Assembly (NCBI GenBank): GCA_911728435.2
Contig: OU452213.1
Coordinates: 10,209,834 to 10,273,833, forward strand
From: Apoderus coryli
Taxonomy: Eukaryota > Arthropoda > Insecta > Coleoptera > Attelabidae
Direction: 5' to 3'
DNA: 64,000 bases
Shown here: positions 44,265 to 56,114 of the stretch, one piece after another
How positions within the stretch are numbered: position 1 is the stretch's first letter
Layout of the letters: each line of letters begins with the position of its first letter
Notes under the pieces: generated by a model
The model's input: only the letters and a program-made list of their open reading frames with translations
The model's database searches: none
Told to the model about the DNA's origin: nothing
Position numbers and translations under genes: made by a program

Positions 44265-44833
44265 CTGCTTTTCTTTTCATGCAGAATAATGCAAGGCCTC
44301 ATACTGCTGCGATTACTATAGATTTTCTTATCGAGCATGAAATTCGTAAAATGTATTTGCCAGCGATAAGCCCTGACGTCAAACCAATTGAACCCTTATG
44401 GGATATATTGGACAGACGTGTTCGACGTCATCCAAATCCACCTCAAACCCTTCAGCAATTAACAGAAGCCCTAACCGAAGAGTGGGACAGTATGTCACAG
44501 CAAGACATGCGAAGGGTCGTGAGAAGTATGCCGAGAAGATACCAAATAGTCATTCGTGCTGCTGGAGGGCACACGCGATACTAAAACACATTGGTTTTCA
44601 GATAGCGGAACAATGCTATTTGAAAAATGTTTTCTTTTCATTTTGTTATTGGCACTTTTTTTTAAATGTTGATCTTCGTTTACAAATGAAGGATTAGTTG
44701 AAAGTTCTAATAATCGGTTTATTACAAGAAAATATGTGTCTTTCAGAATCTAAATGGTCATTTGTATATAACTATCACTTAATAAGTTACAGGGTTATAC
44801 AAAAGTGTTCCTTTAATTTTTTTGAGCAGCGTA
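44265..44833 (+). mobile_element. Tc1-like transposon, 3' fragment
   Basis: Holds the transposase C-terminus and the right end, which closes with ACAAAAGTGTTCC...TTTTTTTGAGCAGCG followed by TA, a classical Tc1-type terminus. Everything upstream of the second catalytic motif is missing. Confidence 0.75.
44282..44584 (+). pseudogene. Tc1 transposase C-terminal fragment
   Basis: About 100 codons, QNNARPHTAAITIDFL to AAGGHTRY-stop, uninterrupted. The family motif QDNARPH, holding the second catalytic Asp, reads QNNARPH here (Asp to Asn). The third motif, PAISPDVKPIEPLWDIL, keeps its Glu. The fragment begins just after a CAG preceded by a pyrimidine-rich stretch, so the left edge looks like a splice acceptor, though truncation is the simpler reading. 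Confidence 0.75.
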
Positions 44834-45558
44834 TTAAGTTTATTTTTAAATTTTTCTTCTTTAAATTTATTTTTTTACTTATTTTTTTAGATTAGTCTTG
44901 TTCATTGATTGGGGTTATTAGTCTGACCGTTTAGAATTGATTTCCAGGCATACCAAAACCGAAATAGGTGTTATTTTTATTGCATAATCCTTTTAAAATA
45001 TCATTCCATGGTGTAAAAGGGGCATTTTCTACAATCCATAACACAAAATAATGTTGTAAATATTTTATTATAACATATTATTGCGTGTTTACTTTTAATT
45101 AATTTCAAAGTAAATACCTGGTGCATTCAAGCGTATATATATTGATATAAATAAATATTTTCTGTTAGTTTTACCACTGAATGTTACGTCAATAATTATA
45201 ATTTATGATTTAAGTTTACTCCAATATACATAATTTTTTTTAAATGGAATTTTGTCGGGTATTTTCAAACTGTATAATAATATGTAAAATGTAAAGAAAA
45301 ATATCAATCACAAACGTAGTAGTTGGGTAATTATAGACGTATTGTCGGTTTCACAATAATTCGTTGACTCCTTAAGAGCAATAAAACTTAAAAGATAACC
45401 TTAGTCTTAAAACCCATTAAACATCTGTATAGGTCCGGATGGTGAATTTTTTTTTTTGTGATAGGACTAAAGTGACACTTTCTGTGCTAAAATATCACAC
45501 TTTATCTAACCATTATTACATTTTTCTCTGGCATGTATAGTTTTCGAGAAAATTACGT
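44834..45558. other. no gene seen
   Basis: AT-rich, no frames of note. Confidence 0.5.
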
Positions 45559-45715
45559 TTAAAATTTCACCAGTTAGGTAGTTGGTACCTATTTCTCTTA
45601 TTATATTATAGTAAAGTTACTTGCATAAGCATCGACGTCGGCGTCGTCATTGGTAGAGCACCGCTTTGCATGCGGAAGGTTCTGTGTTCGAATCCCAGTT
45701 GCATATCTTATTTAT
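45559..45715 (+). repeat. tRNA-Ala-derived SINE, 3'-truncated
   Basis: The leader AAAATTTCACCAGTTAGGTA is shared with the copy at 25317. The tRNA-like head at 45643-45705 has GGTAGAGCACCGCTTTGCAT, with CCGC/GCGG around an anticodon loop TTTGCAT (TGC, Ala), and a perfect B box GTTCGAATCCC. The 3' domain is absent. Confidence 0.75.
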
Positions 45716-46579
45716 CTCAAATTTCAAATTGAAAATAATAAAAATAATGCAATTATAACAATAATTATTATTATAATTCTGTTTTGTTACGCAGACAAAG
45801 ATTTTAGATTATATTAGATCTAGTCGGGACGATTTTGGAGCGACACAACCGATTTTTTGCATTTCGGAAATCTACAGGGTGGGCACTTTATTATGCTAGC
45901 TGTTGAAAATTTATACAGCGTCGCAGATTGTCAGGAAATTTTCGCATTTTTGGATGTGCAATATCCAAGTTTTTTTTTTCAATGAGACACGCTGTAGTTG
46001 ATATTTTTTTTCTGAAAAAGGCTAAAAAACCTATGGATTTGATGGTGTTGCTTACCTTTAGATAATTTACCTGTTAATAAAAATAAAAAAAAATATTTTA
46101 AAATTATGCATGTACTCGTTCAATAAATATTCTTTAACCAAACAATATTCCTTCCAATGTATTTGATATTTTTTGGTGTTTTTAATGTTTTATACCAACT
46201 AATGGCCAATAAAAAAATTGAATTTGAAAGGATACGCATATTCTAATTGAATAGAAATGACAGATAGGTCGAACTAGCGCTGTCTCTCTCTCGTCTGGGG
46301 AAAAAGCCAACGCCGCGCCATATCAGTTTCAAAGTTACGCTCACATTAAAGAGTCGTCTAAGTTCTGATGTTCCTCATGTGACCAGGCATTAATCACATC
46401 GGTTATATGGCATGTCCTGTTGTAAATATCATTGCACGCTGCTGATAATTGAAAAATTCGGGAAATCGCCAAACATAGTTCTAGAATTATTAATAAACAT
46501 AAGTCATATGTCATTTTTTTTCCACTTGTAATTTTTGATTCAAAATTTTCAAATTCTAAACACATTCCGGTTAGTTAAT
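45716..46579. other. no gene seen
   Basis: No coding frame. TACAGGGTGGGCACTTTATT at about 45876 resembles a short-repeat terminus. Confidence 0.4.
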
Positions 46580-46846
46580 ATGGAACGCTACACGAAGGAA
46601 CGACGTGTTTTTATTATTAAAACATTTTTTGAAAATGGTAAAAGTTTTCAAGTTGTGATTAGAGAAGTTAGAACAAAATTCGGTTGAGAAAATGCTCCAA
46701 CAAATCGTGCCATCAAGCTGATGGTTGAGAAATTTGAAGAAACTGGATCCGTTCATGATAACAGAAACAGAATTTATCAACGTAGTGGTCGTTTACCCGA
46801 GAATTTAGCAGCACATTATTCAACATTTTGCATCGTAATCTCCATA

Positions 46847-48650
46847 AAGATAGATAGATAGATAGATAGATACATTTATTCACCATCTTATGTTACATAA
46901 CATGTATAGTACGTCAAAAAATAACAAAAATTAATCAAAGTTACAGCAACAAAGAAAGGCTTACAAACAAATTAAAATAGCAACAACATAAAACAAACTA
47001 AAATCTAAAAAAATCTTACAATATCGCTTCTGAAATAGTCCTCAAAGGTATAAAAAGCTTGAGATATCAAAAATGATTTAATACATTTGGTAAATTGGAC
47101 TTCACCAAGGTTCTTTATGTGAGACGGCAGCTTATTATAAAATTTGACACAATAATAGTCAGAACCTTTCCTAGTCCTCAATAGGCGGTGAAATTCAGGC
47201 AATATGTCATTGCGATTTCGCGTACCATAATTATGCATATCAGAGTGTAGAGTGAAATGCGAGGCATTGGTTCGAATGTAGCCAAGACAGTTTAAGATGT
47301 ACAAGGAAGGCAAAGTAAGTAGTCCATGTTCAACAAAATACTTTTTACAGCAGTCACGCCAACCGAGCCCCAACATTGTACGTGAACATCTCCTCTGTAG
47401 CATGAAGATTTTCATTGCATGGGAACTATGTCCCCAGTTCAAAATACCATACGACATACGGGAAACAAAATAACCATGATATACCGTCAACAGACTGGCG
47501 ATTGAAACACTCTGCGCAAGCCTTCTGATCAGATATATGACCCTGGACAGCGAGCACCCAAGTTCTCGAACATGACTCTCCCAGGTTAATTTAGGATCAA
47601 GATGAACCCCAAGGAACTTCACGCGAACATCGCTCTGAAGATCGATAGGCGCAGAACGCAATGTAAAGTTCATGCTCTGAGTTTTAGCCTGATTCAAGCT
47701 CAGTTCATTTGCCAGAAACCAATTGCCTATGTCAGTCTCAACAGCATTAACCAACTCCCCTAAAGGGTCGTTTGGTCGATATCTAATCAGACTAGTTGTG
47801 TCGTCAGCAAAGAGGATTATATTTGACTCTTCTTGAAATTTGTATAAATCATTTACGTATATTAAAAACAATAAAGGTCCCAAAACCGACCCCTGGGGCA
47901 CACCCCGTCCAATCCTTCGTCTCTCCGAGTATCGTCCCCCATACAAAACGTGCTGAAAACGATCGCTGAGATAAGAGCCAACCAAGGCAACACTGTGAAC
48001 ATCAAAGTTATAGTAAGAGAGTTTCTGAAGAAGTATCTCGTGTGAGACACAGTCAAAAGCCTTAGTGAGGTCATAAAAGGAAGCAAAGGTGTCACAGCCC
48101 CGCTCCATGCCATCCGAAACATATTCCAAAAGGTTATTAATTGCAAGAGTAGTAGATATCTTATTACGAAAGCCATATTGACCTTGCATAAAGAGATTAT
48201 TTGCTTCAAAATATATAATAGACTCAAATAAATAAAAATAATAGACTCAAAGATTTTCGAAAAAATTGGCAAGATCGATATTGGTCGATAGTTACTGTGA
48301 TCATCAACCGATCCTTTATTTTTGTAGATTGGAATAACCCTTGCCTCCTTCAAGACCGCCGGAAATACAGCGTCACCAATGCAATGGTTTATCAACTTAG
48401 TAAGCGGCACCACTAGCAGATTCTTTAAAGTCCCAATAATCCTAACATTAAGCTCATAACAATCCGAGCTTTTTGTGTTTTTCATACCGGATAGTTTTTC
48501 ACGTACTTCATTAAAGGTTACCGTTCTCAAACTAAATCCAGCAGCTCTAGTGGGAGACATATATTTCTCAAAAGTGACCGATAAAGGCTTATAAGATCCA
48601 GTTGACCCAGTTGACCCAAGAATGAAATCTAGCTGATCATGCATTACGTC
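46847..48650 (-). mobile_element. 5'-truncated LINE with GATA-repeat tail
   Basis: The 3' end on the minus strand is a GATA tract (46850-46871). The 5' end falls near 48650, inside the region before the reverse transcriptase. It is inserted in a DNA-transposon relic. Confidence 0.85.
47005..48644 (-). pseudogene. LINE reverse transcriptase, nearly complete, one frameshift
   Basis: The first frame, 48644-47862, covers the fingers: KSSDCYELNVRIIG, LKEARVIPIYKNKGSVDDHS and NYRPISILPIFSKIFESII. A short duplicated stretch at about 48195-48245 breaks the frame. The second frame, 48189-47005, continues QYGFRNKISTTLAINNLLEY, FYDLTKAFDCVSHEILLQKL (first catalytic Asp), GVPQGSVLGPLLFLIYVNDL, ILFADDTTSL (FADD) and VKFLGVHLDPKLTWESH. 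It ends DYFRSDIVRFF. The motif set fits the CR1/Jockey group. The endonuclease is missing. Confidence 0.85.
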
Positions 48651-49363
48651 GGTACTTCATTTCTTTTTTCCAAAATAATCTTCACCGACGAAGACCATTT
48701 CCAGAGCTCAATGGCTACGCCAACCAGCAGAATTGCCGCATTTCGGGTGAAGAGAGTCCAAGAATTATCTTAGAACAACCATTACATCCACAAAAAGTTA
48801 GGGTTTGGTGTGGTTTGTGGTCCACAGGTATCGTCGGACCATATTTTTTTTAAAACGAAAGTGGAAATGCGATTACGGTCAATGGAAATCACTACAGGGA
48901 GATGATTCGAAGGTTTTTGTGGTGGAAAATTGGTGATTTAGATGAAGGGAATATGTGGTTTTACAGGATGGTGCCACTTGTCACACAGCAATGGATCTTT
49001 TGAAAAAAAAAATCTAGAATTGCATTAATTCTCGTAGAGGAGAGATCGTGCGATTTGAGACCTTTAGAATTTAGCAGATATCAACCATTGACAACAATTT
49101 ATTGCAAAACGTGATTGATAATGGTGGTAAAAGATTCCGAGCCTACCGAGCCAGTAGGACAGTCACTTAATTTTTCATTCTTAACCGGAAGTTGTCATAA
49201 ACTGAAATAAAAATATTTTTAATATCTGAAAAAAAGTCTTTTTCTTATTAAAATTAAAATCATACCTCAATTTTGGACACCTTTGAGGAGAACTTAAGTC
49301 AGGTGAAAATGGCTAGCAGCATAGTAACAATAAACAATTATTGTATTTAAAAATAGAATTGTG

Positions 49364-51355
49364 CTTTTTTTTTTTTTTTTTGTTTGATGTCGCATCAACC
49401 CTATAGGTTATTAGCGACGGCACAGTTTACATTATATATTCACGTATACAACATATATGTCTATACGTAAATAATATTGGTAACATATAAAAATTTACAA
49501 TTTATGGTTTATATTAAGCACAGATATGAATTTACATATTTTAGAGAGGAGAGATATTTTTCTTTACTAAGTAGTTCTTCTATATTTTCTGGAAGGTCTA
49601 ATGTGATTCTATGTTGTTTGGTTTCTTGACATTCGGTGAGTATATGTTGGATGGGTAATTCTGAGTCATAGGGGCCACATTTTGGTTTATCGTCTTTGGT
49701 AATTAAGAATTCGTGGGTTAGTTTTGTGTGACCTATTCTTAACCTTGTCAAGGTTACTTGCTGTTTTCTATTTTCGGGTGTAAAATTCCATGGTTTTGTA
49801 GATTTTTTAATTTTGGATAATTTAGATTGTGATTGGTTCCATTGATTTTGCCATTTCTCATATGCTTTTATTTTCTTGAAGGATTTTACATCTGTAGACA
49901 TGGCCTCCCGGATTGTAATTGTCTGTTCATTTGTTATGGCATCCTTTGCAGCAAGATCTGCTTGTTCATTGCCTGGTATGCCAATATGAGAAGGTATCCA
50001 AACAAATATGACGTTTTTTCCTATACGGTCACAATCTTGAAGCGTTTCTCTTATTTGGATTGCAATTGGGTTTTTAGGATATAATTGTTGTAGGTTATCT
50101 ATGAAACTTAGTGAGTCGGTAAGAATAAGGAAATTTGAGGAGTTAGAGTGTATGATGTATCGAACGGCTTGTGAAATTGCGAAGAGTTCTGCAGTGAAAT
50201 TACTTGAGTTTGGGTGCAGTTTATATGTTCCTATTGTGTTGTCTGGGTATATAATTGCGGCTCCGACCCCATGTTCACTTTTTGAAGCGTCGGTATATAA
50301 TTTGTCATATTCTCGGAAATTGTTCAGAATGTTGCTTAATTGGGATTTTATTATTGTTGGATTCGTATCTGATTTCTTAAATTCTAATAGCGATGTGTTG
50401 CAGACTACTGTGGGAATTGTCCATGGCGGAATATTTCGGTTAGTGGTGAAGAAAGTTTTTCGGATCGATATTTGTAAATCATCAAGACTCTCTTTAATTC
50501 TGACATGATAAGGACGTTTTGATTTAGGTTTTGAATTAAATAAATTTATAAATCTGTTTGTAAAAGCCGTTTTTGTTAGTGGTTGAGCTGGATTTGCAGC
50601 TAGTTGAGTTGCGTATGATGTTGTCAGATATTTTCTTCTCAATGTTAACGGTAGTTCGCCGGCTTCACAGTAAATGCTTTCAACGGGGCTGGTACATTAC
50701 GCTCCTAGTGCAATTCGTAATGCTTGAGTATTAACTGTGTCAATATGTTTTAATAAAGTTTTGCTTGCTGTCATGTAAGCGATTGCCCCATAATCTATTT
50801 TGGATCTTATTACGGCCCTATATATTTGGAGTAGGGTTCTGGTATCTGCACCCCAGTTTCTGTTTGCGATTGCTCTTAAGAGATTTATACCTTTTTGACA
50901 TTTACTTGTAAGGTATTTTATATGTTCGTCCCACTTTAATTTACTATCAAATATCATGCCGAGGAATTTATGGTTCTGTACAAATTTTAATTGTGGATCA
51001 AATAGTTTAAGTGAAATAGTTTGAGCTTCAGTTTTTTCGTAAAGAGAACACATTTTGTCTTTTCCGTCGAAAAACTTAAACCTGTTGTCTCAGTCCATCT
51101 TTCAATATTTGCTATGCTTTCTTGGAGTAAGTTGCAAATTGTATTCACGTTTCTTCCTTTACAATAAATTAATAGGTCGTCTGCATAGAGTCTGGTAGAT
51201 ACTGGTTGTTCAATTCTTATTATTTCATTGATCGCGACTAAGAACAATGTGGTACTTAATATTGACCCTTGAGGTATTCCATTTACCTGAATTTTCTTCT
51301 GAGACATGCATCCATTCGCCCGAACTTGGAATGTTCTATGGTTCAGAAAATTGTT
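49364..51355 (-). mobile_element. 5'-truncated I-like LINE with poly(A) tail
   Basis: The 3' end is an 18-base poly(T) on the plus strand (49364-49381), that is, a poly(A) tail on the minus strand. The 5' end is inside the reverse transcriptase at NFLNHRTFQVRANG, near 51355. The coding part is described separately. Confidence 0.85.
49509..51307 (-). pseudogene. LINE RT palm plus RNase H (I-like ORF2)
   Basis: In order: NGIPQGSILSTTLFLVAINE and RLYADDLLIYCKG (catalytic YADD) in 51307-50987. After a frameshift, HKFLGMIFDSKLKWDEHI to NTQALRIALGA (51053-50697). A TAA then interrupts CTSPVESIYCEAGELPL. Finally comes an open frame, 50642-49509. That last frame has a complete RNase H (LYTDASKSEHGVGAAI, FTAELFAISQA, LILTDSLSF, WIPSHIGIPGNEQADLAA). 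It ends with a C-x16-C segment (KCGPYDSELPIQHILTECQE). The order RT, RNase H, Cys-rich end is that of I-factor-like LINEs. Only a few lesions separate it from an intact frame. Confidence 0.85.
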
Positions 51356-52024
51356 TAAAAAATGTAAATGTAAAATGTAATGTGCTGTTTTATTATTTTT
51401 TTGTTCGTAAGATATTTTAAAGAAATTCTATCAAAATAAATCAGAATTTCGCTGTGCCTAAAACTAACCAGGAAGAAGTAATTCTAAACCAAAAGCATAA
51501 TAACAATTTACTATTATATAGAATATATAATAAAATGTCTATTTATATAATAATAAACATAAATACTTCTTAAACTTACATTTTCTCCAATTTTCAGTGC
51601 AAATATCCACGGAAAACAAAATTATGTCACACTAGTCTTATTTAGAATAATGTTGTACTATTTCCTAGATAAAGATAAATAGACGCAAAGTGCTTAGACC
51701 AACTGACATTTATTAATTGTACACTGAGAAAATTACTTTGTCGCTACAGGATGGTTTTTTTTTCCTTCAATTTTAGACCCAATTCCTTTTATTTACAGGG
51801 TTTTTCATAATCTATGCGCAGGACTTAAATGTTAACTTCATAATTGCAAAATCAAAAAAAAAAAATATAGAAAAGTTCTGTTTTCAAAATTCTCCAAACC
51901 GTAAAAAAAATAACGCACTTCGCACATTCAGCGTAAAAATATGTACTATTTTTTTTATCAAGTAGGCTTTTAAAGCTTTCAAAAGAACAATTAGTTTGTT
52001 TTTATTTATTAATAATAAAAAGTT
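51356..52024. other. no gene seen
   Basis: AT-rich spacer with no supported feature. Confidence 0.5.
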
Positions 52025-52625
52025 ATTTATGCAGATGGATGCAAGAGAAAATAGCTCAAAATCCTCAGTTTGGAGTCGAAGTGCTGTTTACCGATGAAGC
52101 ATCTTTTCCGAATTTTCACAATGACCAAATATGGGCTGAAGAAAATCCACATGAAATTGCAGGCCATCATCAGGAACAATTTTCCGTGAATGGGCTGCCT
52201 TCGTCGGTCACATTTTTTACCGAACAGATTAAACGGTGCAGATTATCTACAATTCCTAGAAGAAGAACTGCCGGACTGCTGGAAGATGTACCACTTCCAG
52301 TAAGACAAATCGGTTTATTTTAGTTTGGTTGCTCGTCAATACTTGGACGACGAATACCAAGACCGTTAGATCGGTCGAGTAGGTCCACACGCTTGGCCCC
52401 CGCGATCTCCCGAACTTAATTGTTTAGATTTTTTCTTTTGGGGCGAAAATCAGCGAGGTTTGCGATGCAAAAATTTACCATTTTTCTAATGGATTATCAA
52501 AATTATAACGCGTTGTTCTTTTGTGCGACGCTCAATGTTTAATAATTGGAAAAATCGTGGTTAGCAGCTGTTAAATCACAGAGTGGCCTAGCACGAGAAC
52601 AAAATTACACCACATTTCAATAGTG
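52025..52625 (+). mobile_element. Tc1/mariner-class transposase relic
   Basis: The frame 52039-52323 reads KIAQNPQFGVEVLFTDEASF, the first catalytic Asp region of an insect transposase type. A later frame near 52385-52450 has GPHAWPPRSPELNCLDFFFW, the third catalytic motif. The piece between is shortened and frameshifted. The WPPRSPxL...DFF-W motif matches the class of the relic at 46.58 kb, but the sequence differs. Confidence 0.65.
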
Positions 52626-52984
52626 CACTCGTATTGCGCTTTTGGTACAGCCTCACCCATCGACGAGAAATTATAATAAAGTTCTTTTATATTTCCCCGG
52701 TATCATATTAAATATTGAATTTATATATACATCTAGTTACATAAAGGAAATACCATAAATAGTCTTAGATATATCCGAATAAGAACGACTTTCACTCTAC
52801 GTTTACTTATTTGTTATTTTGCCAACAAACAAACAAAATACACACAAGGATAATAAATTTTATATGCGACCAATTGTGTACTTAACTCCCCATTGATTAA
52901 AACTTCTTATCAAGCCACATAAAAACAAAAAATTCGCTCCAAGAGATATCGAGCATATACAGGTACATGGTGTTTCTTTTTTAT
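52626..52984. other. no gene seen
   Basis: AT-rich spacer between a transposase relic and a LINE. Confidence 0.45.
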
Positions 52985-55010
52985 TAAGGTTAGTTTATTT
53001 ATTTTTATCTTTTTAAGATTTTATGTGATATTTGTACTGGAGACTCCTAAAAAATTTGAATGTTTATGGTAAAGAAACTTTTAAAATCCCCGATTCCCTT
53101 AACGATCCAGACAAAATAAACGATTTTTTTGTAAATATCCCAATCAGACATCCTGCTCTTGAGAAGATCAATTATTATAGAAGCAATCATAGTCCGAAAG
53201 CTGGTACTTTTCATTTTAAGCTGGTTTCTATCGATGATATAGATAAAGCGTTACATTCGATAAAGAGTGATGTAGTGGGATCTGACGGAGTGAGCATGGA
53301 TATGTTGCGCCGTAGCTGTCCTTTTATCCTACCTGTGAAACTTCATTTGGTCAACTACTGTATTGAAAAAAATTCCTTCCCAAAAGAATGGAAAACGAGT
53401 AAAGTAATCCCAATTCCCAAGACTTCCTGTCCATCTGAATACAAAGATCTTCGTCCAATTAGCATCCTACCGTCTCTGAGTAAAATTGTTGAATGCATAC
53501 TCGATGATCAGATCAAGAACTATGTAAAGCTTCACAATTTATTGCCAAAACACCAGTCGGGGTTTAGGCATAATTATAGTTGCACTACCGCGTTATTAAA
53601 CATTACAGACGATATCTTTACAGCCATTGACCGAGGAGAGTTGACTGCTCTGGTACTTCTGGACTACAGTAAGGCGTTTGATAGACTGAATCATGAACTT
53701 TTATTGTTTCTGGGATTTTTGGGATTCACTAATGATGCTATATTATTATTGAAAAATTACTTAAGCAATCGCACACAAATGGTACAAATTGGGGGGAATT
53801 TATCTCAAGAAAAAACATTTATAATGGAGTGCCACAGGGTTCAATTCTGAGTCCCATACTATTTACACTATTTACAGCTCAGATCACAGAAAATATTCAA
53901 TATTCCAAAACTCATATGTATGCAGACGATACTCAAATATATCTGTCATTCTCACGTGAGAATTTAAATGCGGAAGTTGATAATTTAAATCGGGATTTGG
54001 CCACTGTTGTCAATGATTCGAACTCCCATGGGTTAGAGTTGAATCCGAGTAAGTCGGAATTGCTGTTGTTTGGTAATAGCTCTCTCAGGAATCGATACAA
54101 AGATTTGAACCTCACTGTAAGTAATGTCATGCTTAGGGCCTCCTGCTCAGCCAAAAGCTTGGGAGTGTACATCGACACGGATATGAGATTCACAAAACAC
54201 GTGAGCAACTGTATAAAACGGACCTTTGCAAATTTGAAGTCAATTTATAATAACCGCACTATACTTAATTTCCAAACAAAAAAGTTACTGTGTGATAGCT
54301 TAGTTCTATCCCAATTTAACTATGCTGATGTTGTGTATGGACCATGCTTAACGAGATCAGATGAAAACAGAATTCAAATGATGCAGAATTCGTGTATACG
54401 ATTGATTAGCGGTATTCGCAGAGGCCAAAGGGGAATAAGTGCTAAACTGGATGAGATGGGGTGGCCTATGATGAGGGAAAGGCGAATTTTGCACTCTCTC
54501 GTACTATTTAATAAAATCATAAACAGTAAGGAACCCGAATATTTGTATGAACGAATAATATTTAGGGGTCATGCTCATTCTGTCAATATTAGATATAAAT
54601 CGTCAATTGCGCCACCATTCCATTCTACTGCGATGTTTGAACGGTCTTTTTCTTATACTATTGCTAAATATTACAACAGATTGCCGGGTGATGTGAAATT
54701 GTTGATTTAAGCGGTCTGTCAGACATGTTTTGAAAAATTTAGTATAAGTAGCGTAAGGATTTTATTATTTAGTAATATTTATTGTTTTTTTTTTGTTGTA
54801 TTCAAAATCACTTATTGAAGATATCTGGAATTTCTAGGGAATTTTGATTTTTCTTAACGTCATGTGGTTTCATTTCATTTTTGTATTGTATTGCTAATTT
54901 GTGTATGTCGTTATATGTGTTTGAGGTTAAGTGAGGAGGCTTAAGCCTCAACTTCGCCTAATGTATACTTTTTTGCAATAAAGTCTTTATTATTATATTA
55001 TTATTATTTT
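52985..55010 (+). mobile_element. 5'-truncated LINE, best preserved in the window
   Basis: Starts near 52985 upstream of the reverse transcriptase and ends in an AATAAAGTC then TTATTATTATATTATTATTA-like tail near 55010. The 3' UTR is about 290 bp. It is the same family as the relic at 1199-2200. Confidence 0.85.
53032..54710 (+). pseudogene. LINE reverse transcriptase, one frameshift
   Basis: The first frame, to 53850, has VVGSDGVSMDML, WKTSKVIPIPKT, LRPISILPSLSKIVECIL, KHQSGFRHNYSCTTALL and LLDYSKAFDRLNHELLLF (first catalytic Asp). A single frameshift near 53826 falls just before the PQG motif. The second frame, 53829-54710, reads PQGSILSPILFTLFTAQI, HMYADDTQIYLSF (YADD), KSLGVYIDTDMRF, DSLVLSQFNYADVVYGP and FERSFSYTIAKYYNRLPGD. 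It ends VKLLI-stop. All reverse-transcriptase blocks are present; the endonuclease is absent. It belongs to the CR1/L2/Jockey group. Confidence 0.85.
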
Positions 55011-55084
55011 TAATTTTTGCCTCGTTATTATTATTAAAATTTATAATTATTAGTTATTTTTAAGAGCAATTATGTAACATTTAA

Positions 55085-55690
55085 TTTAGTTACCAATACA
55101 CGGGGGCAAAATCGAAGCGAGGATGGATTTTACACTGAAGAGAGGTGACGATAGTAATATCAGTTCCATCAAGTTTCTTGGTGTTTTTATGGATCCACGA
55201 ATTTATCATAGAGGTGATTGATCACCTTTCCAAAAGAGTGTGGTGTATCTTTTAAGAAAACTTTCACTCTTTTGTTTTTGGAATGTCTTGCGAACTGCAT
55301 ACGTAGGTTATTTTCAGCAATGGCAGAAAATCTTTAAGAATAAAAAAATGGCAGTGCGTGTGATGTTTAGGGCCAAATATAGAGAGTCTTGCAAGCCTTT
55401 CTTCAAAAAACTGAACATTTTAACTGTTCTTGCTCTTTTTATTTTTCAGACTATTATCCACGCAAGGGATAAATTAAAACATAAGGATCTTCATGTTTAT
55501 AACCCACGAAAAAAAACAAAATTTCCCCAGCACAGATTAGCTTTGACTGACAGACAATTTGATGTTATGGCTGTTAGGTTTTATAATCACCTCCCTCGAC
55601 AGGTGAAAGAAATTTAAATCTGAGCTACAAAAGCTGCTGATTAGAATGACACCGTACACCTATGCTGACTATCTAGGCAACTAGTGGGAA
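55085..55690 (+). mobile_element. LINE C-terminal relic
   Basis: The frame 55240-55617 reads VYLLRKLSLFCFWNVLRTAY, KKMAVRVMFRAKYRESCKPF, KLNILTVLALFIFQTIIHAR and AVRFYNHLPRQVKEI. Before it, SSIKFLGVFMDPRI survives in another frame. This is the thumb and C-terminus of a CR1/Jockey-like ORF2. A deletion removes the LSYG-x-WGNS segment. Residues continue out of frame to about 55680. Confidence 0.75.
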
Positions 55691-56114
55691 ATATTTATTA
55701 CGCACGGGTAAATTTCCTGGTAATGACAAAAATAGCATCGGGCATGAAAAATCACCATAGCAACGCCGACAATACAAACACACCAAATTGACAGTTTAGA
55801 TATTTACAATTAATAATAATTATAATTAATTATTTCGCTAATTTCAAAACACAAAAACAGTGATAGTGGATATAGTTTTTTCTACTCCTGTTTTGTTAAG
55901 CCGTCTATTGCAAAACTGTTAACGTGACATGTAAATGCAATCTTACATAAGTGTTTCGTAATAAATCACCAAAGTGTTACGTAATGAATATTACATAACA
56001 CTTTGGGGATTTTTATTTTTATTATGGAATTATGTCAAATAAATTCAAATATTTAAATGTCATAATTACCTTTTCTTCTGTGTTAAGTATTTCTGCTTCA
56101 ATTTTAATTCTGAA
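55691..56114. other. upstream region of the tyrosine-recombinase gene; one hairpin
   Basis: No coding frame. A hairpin lies at 55969-56006: CCAAAGTGTTACGTAAT, then GAAT, then ATTACATAACACTTTGG, with 16 of 17 pairs. No TATA box could be assigned with confidence. Confidence 0.5.

Larger units (their letters stand above)
46580..49255 (+). mobile_element. Tc1/mariner-class transposon relic split by a LINE
   Basis: The left part, 46580-46850, reads MERYTKERRVFIIKTFFENG, then LMVEKFEETGSVHDN and ILHRNLHK. After the LINE the right part, about 48660-49170, reads SKIIFTDEDHFQ, NGYANQQNCRISG, LEQPLHPQKVRVWCGLWS and CDLRPLEF, in three frames. It is the same transposase type as the one at 13.15 kb. A deletion next to the LINE removes about 40 codons. 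The outer inverted repeats were not fixed, so the ends are approximate. Confidence 0.75.

Noticed and set aside
49833..50508. Plus-strand frames of 83 and 135 codons
   Set aside because: Antisense shadows of the RNase H frame on the minus strand, which carries all the catalytic motifs.
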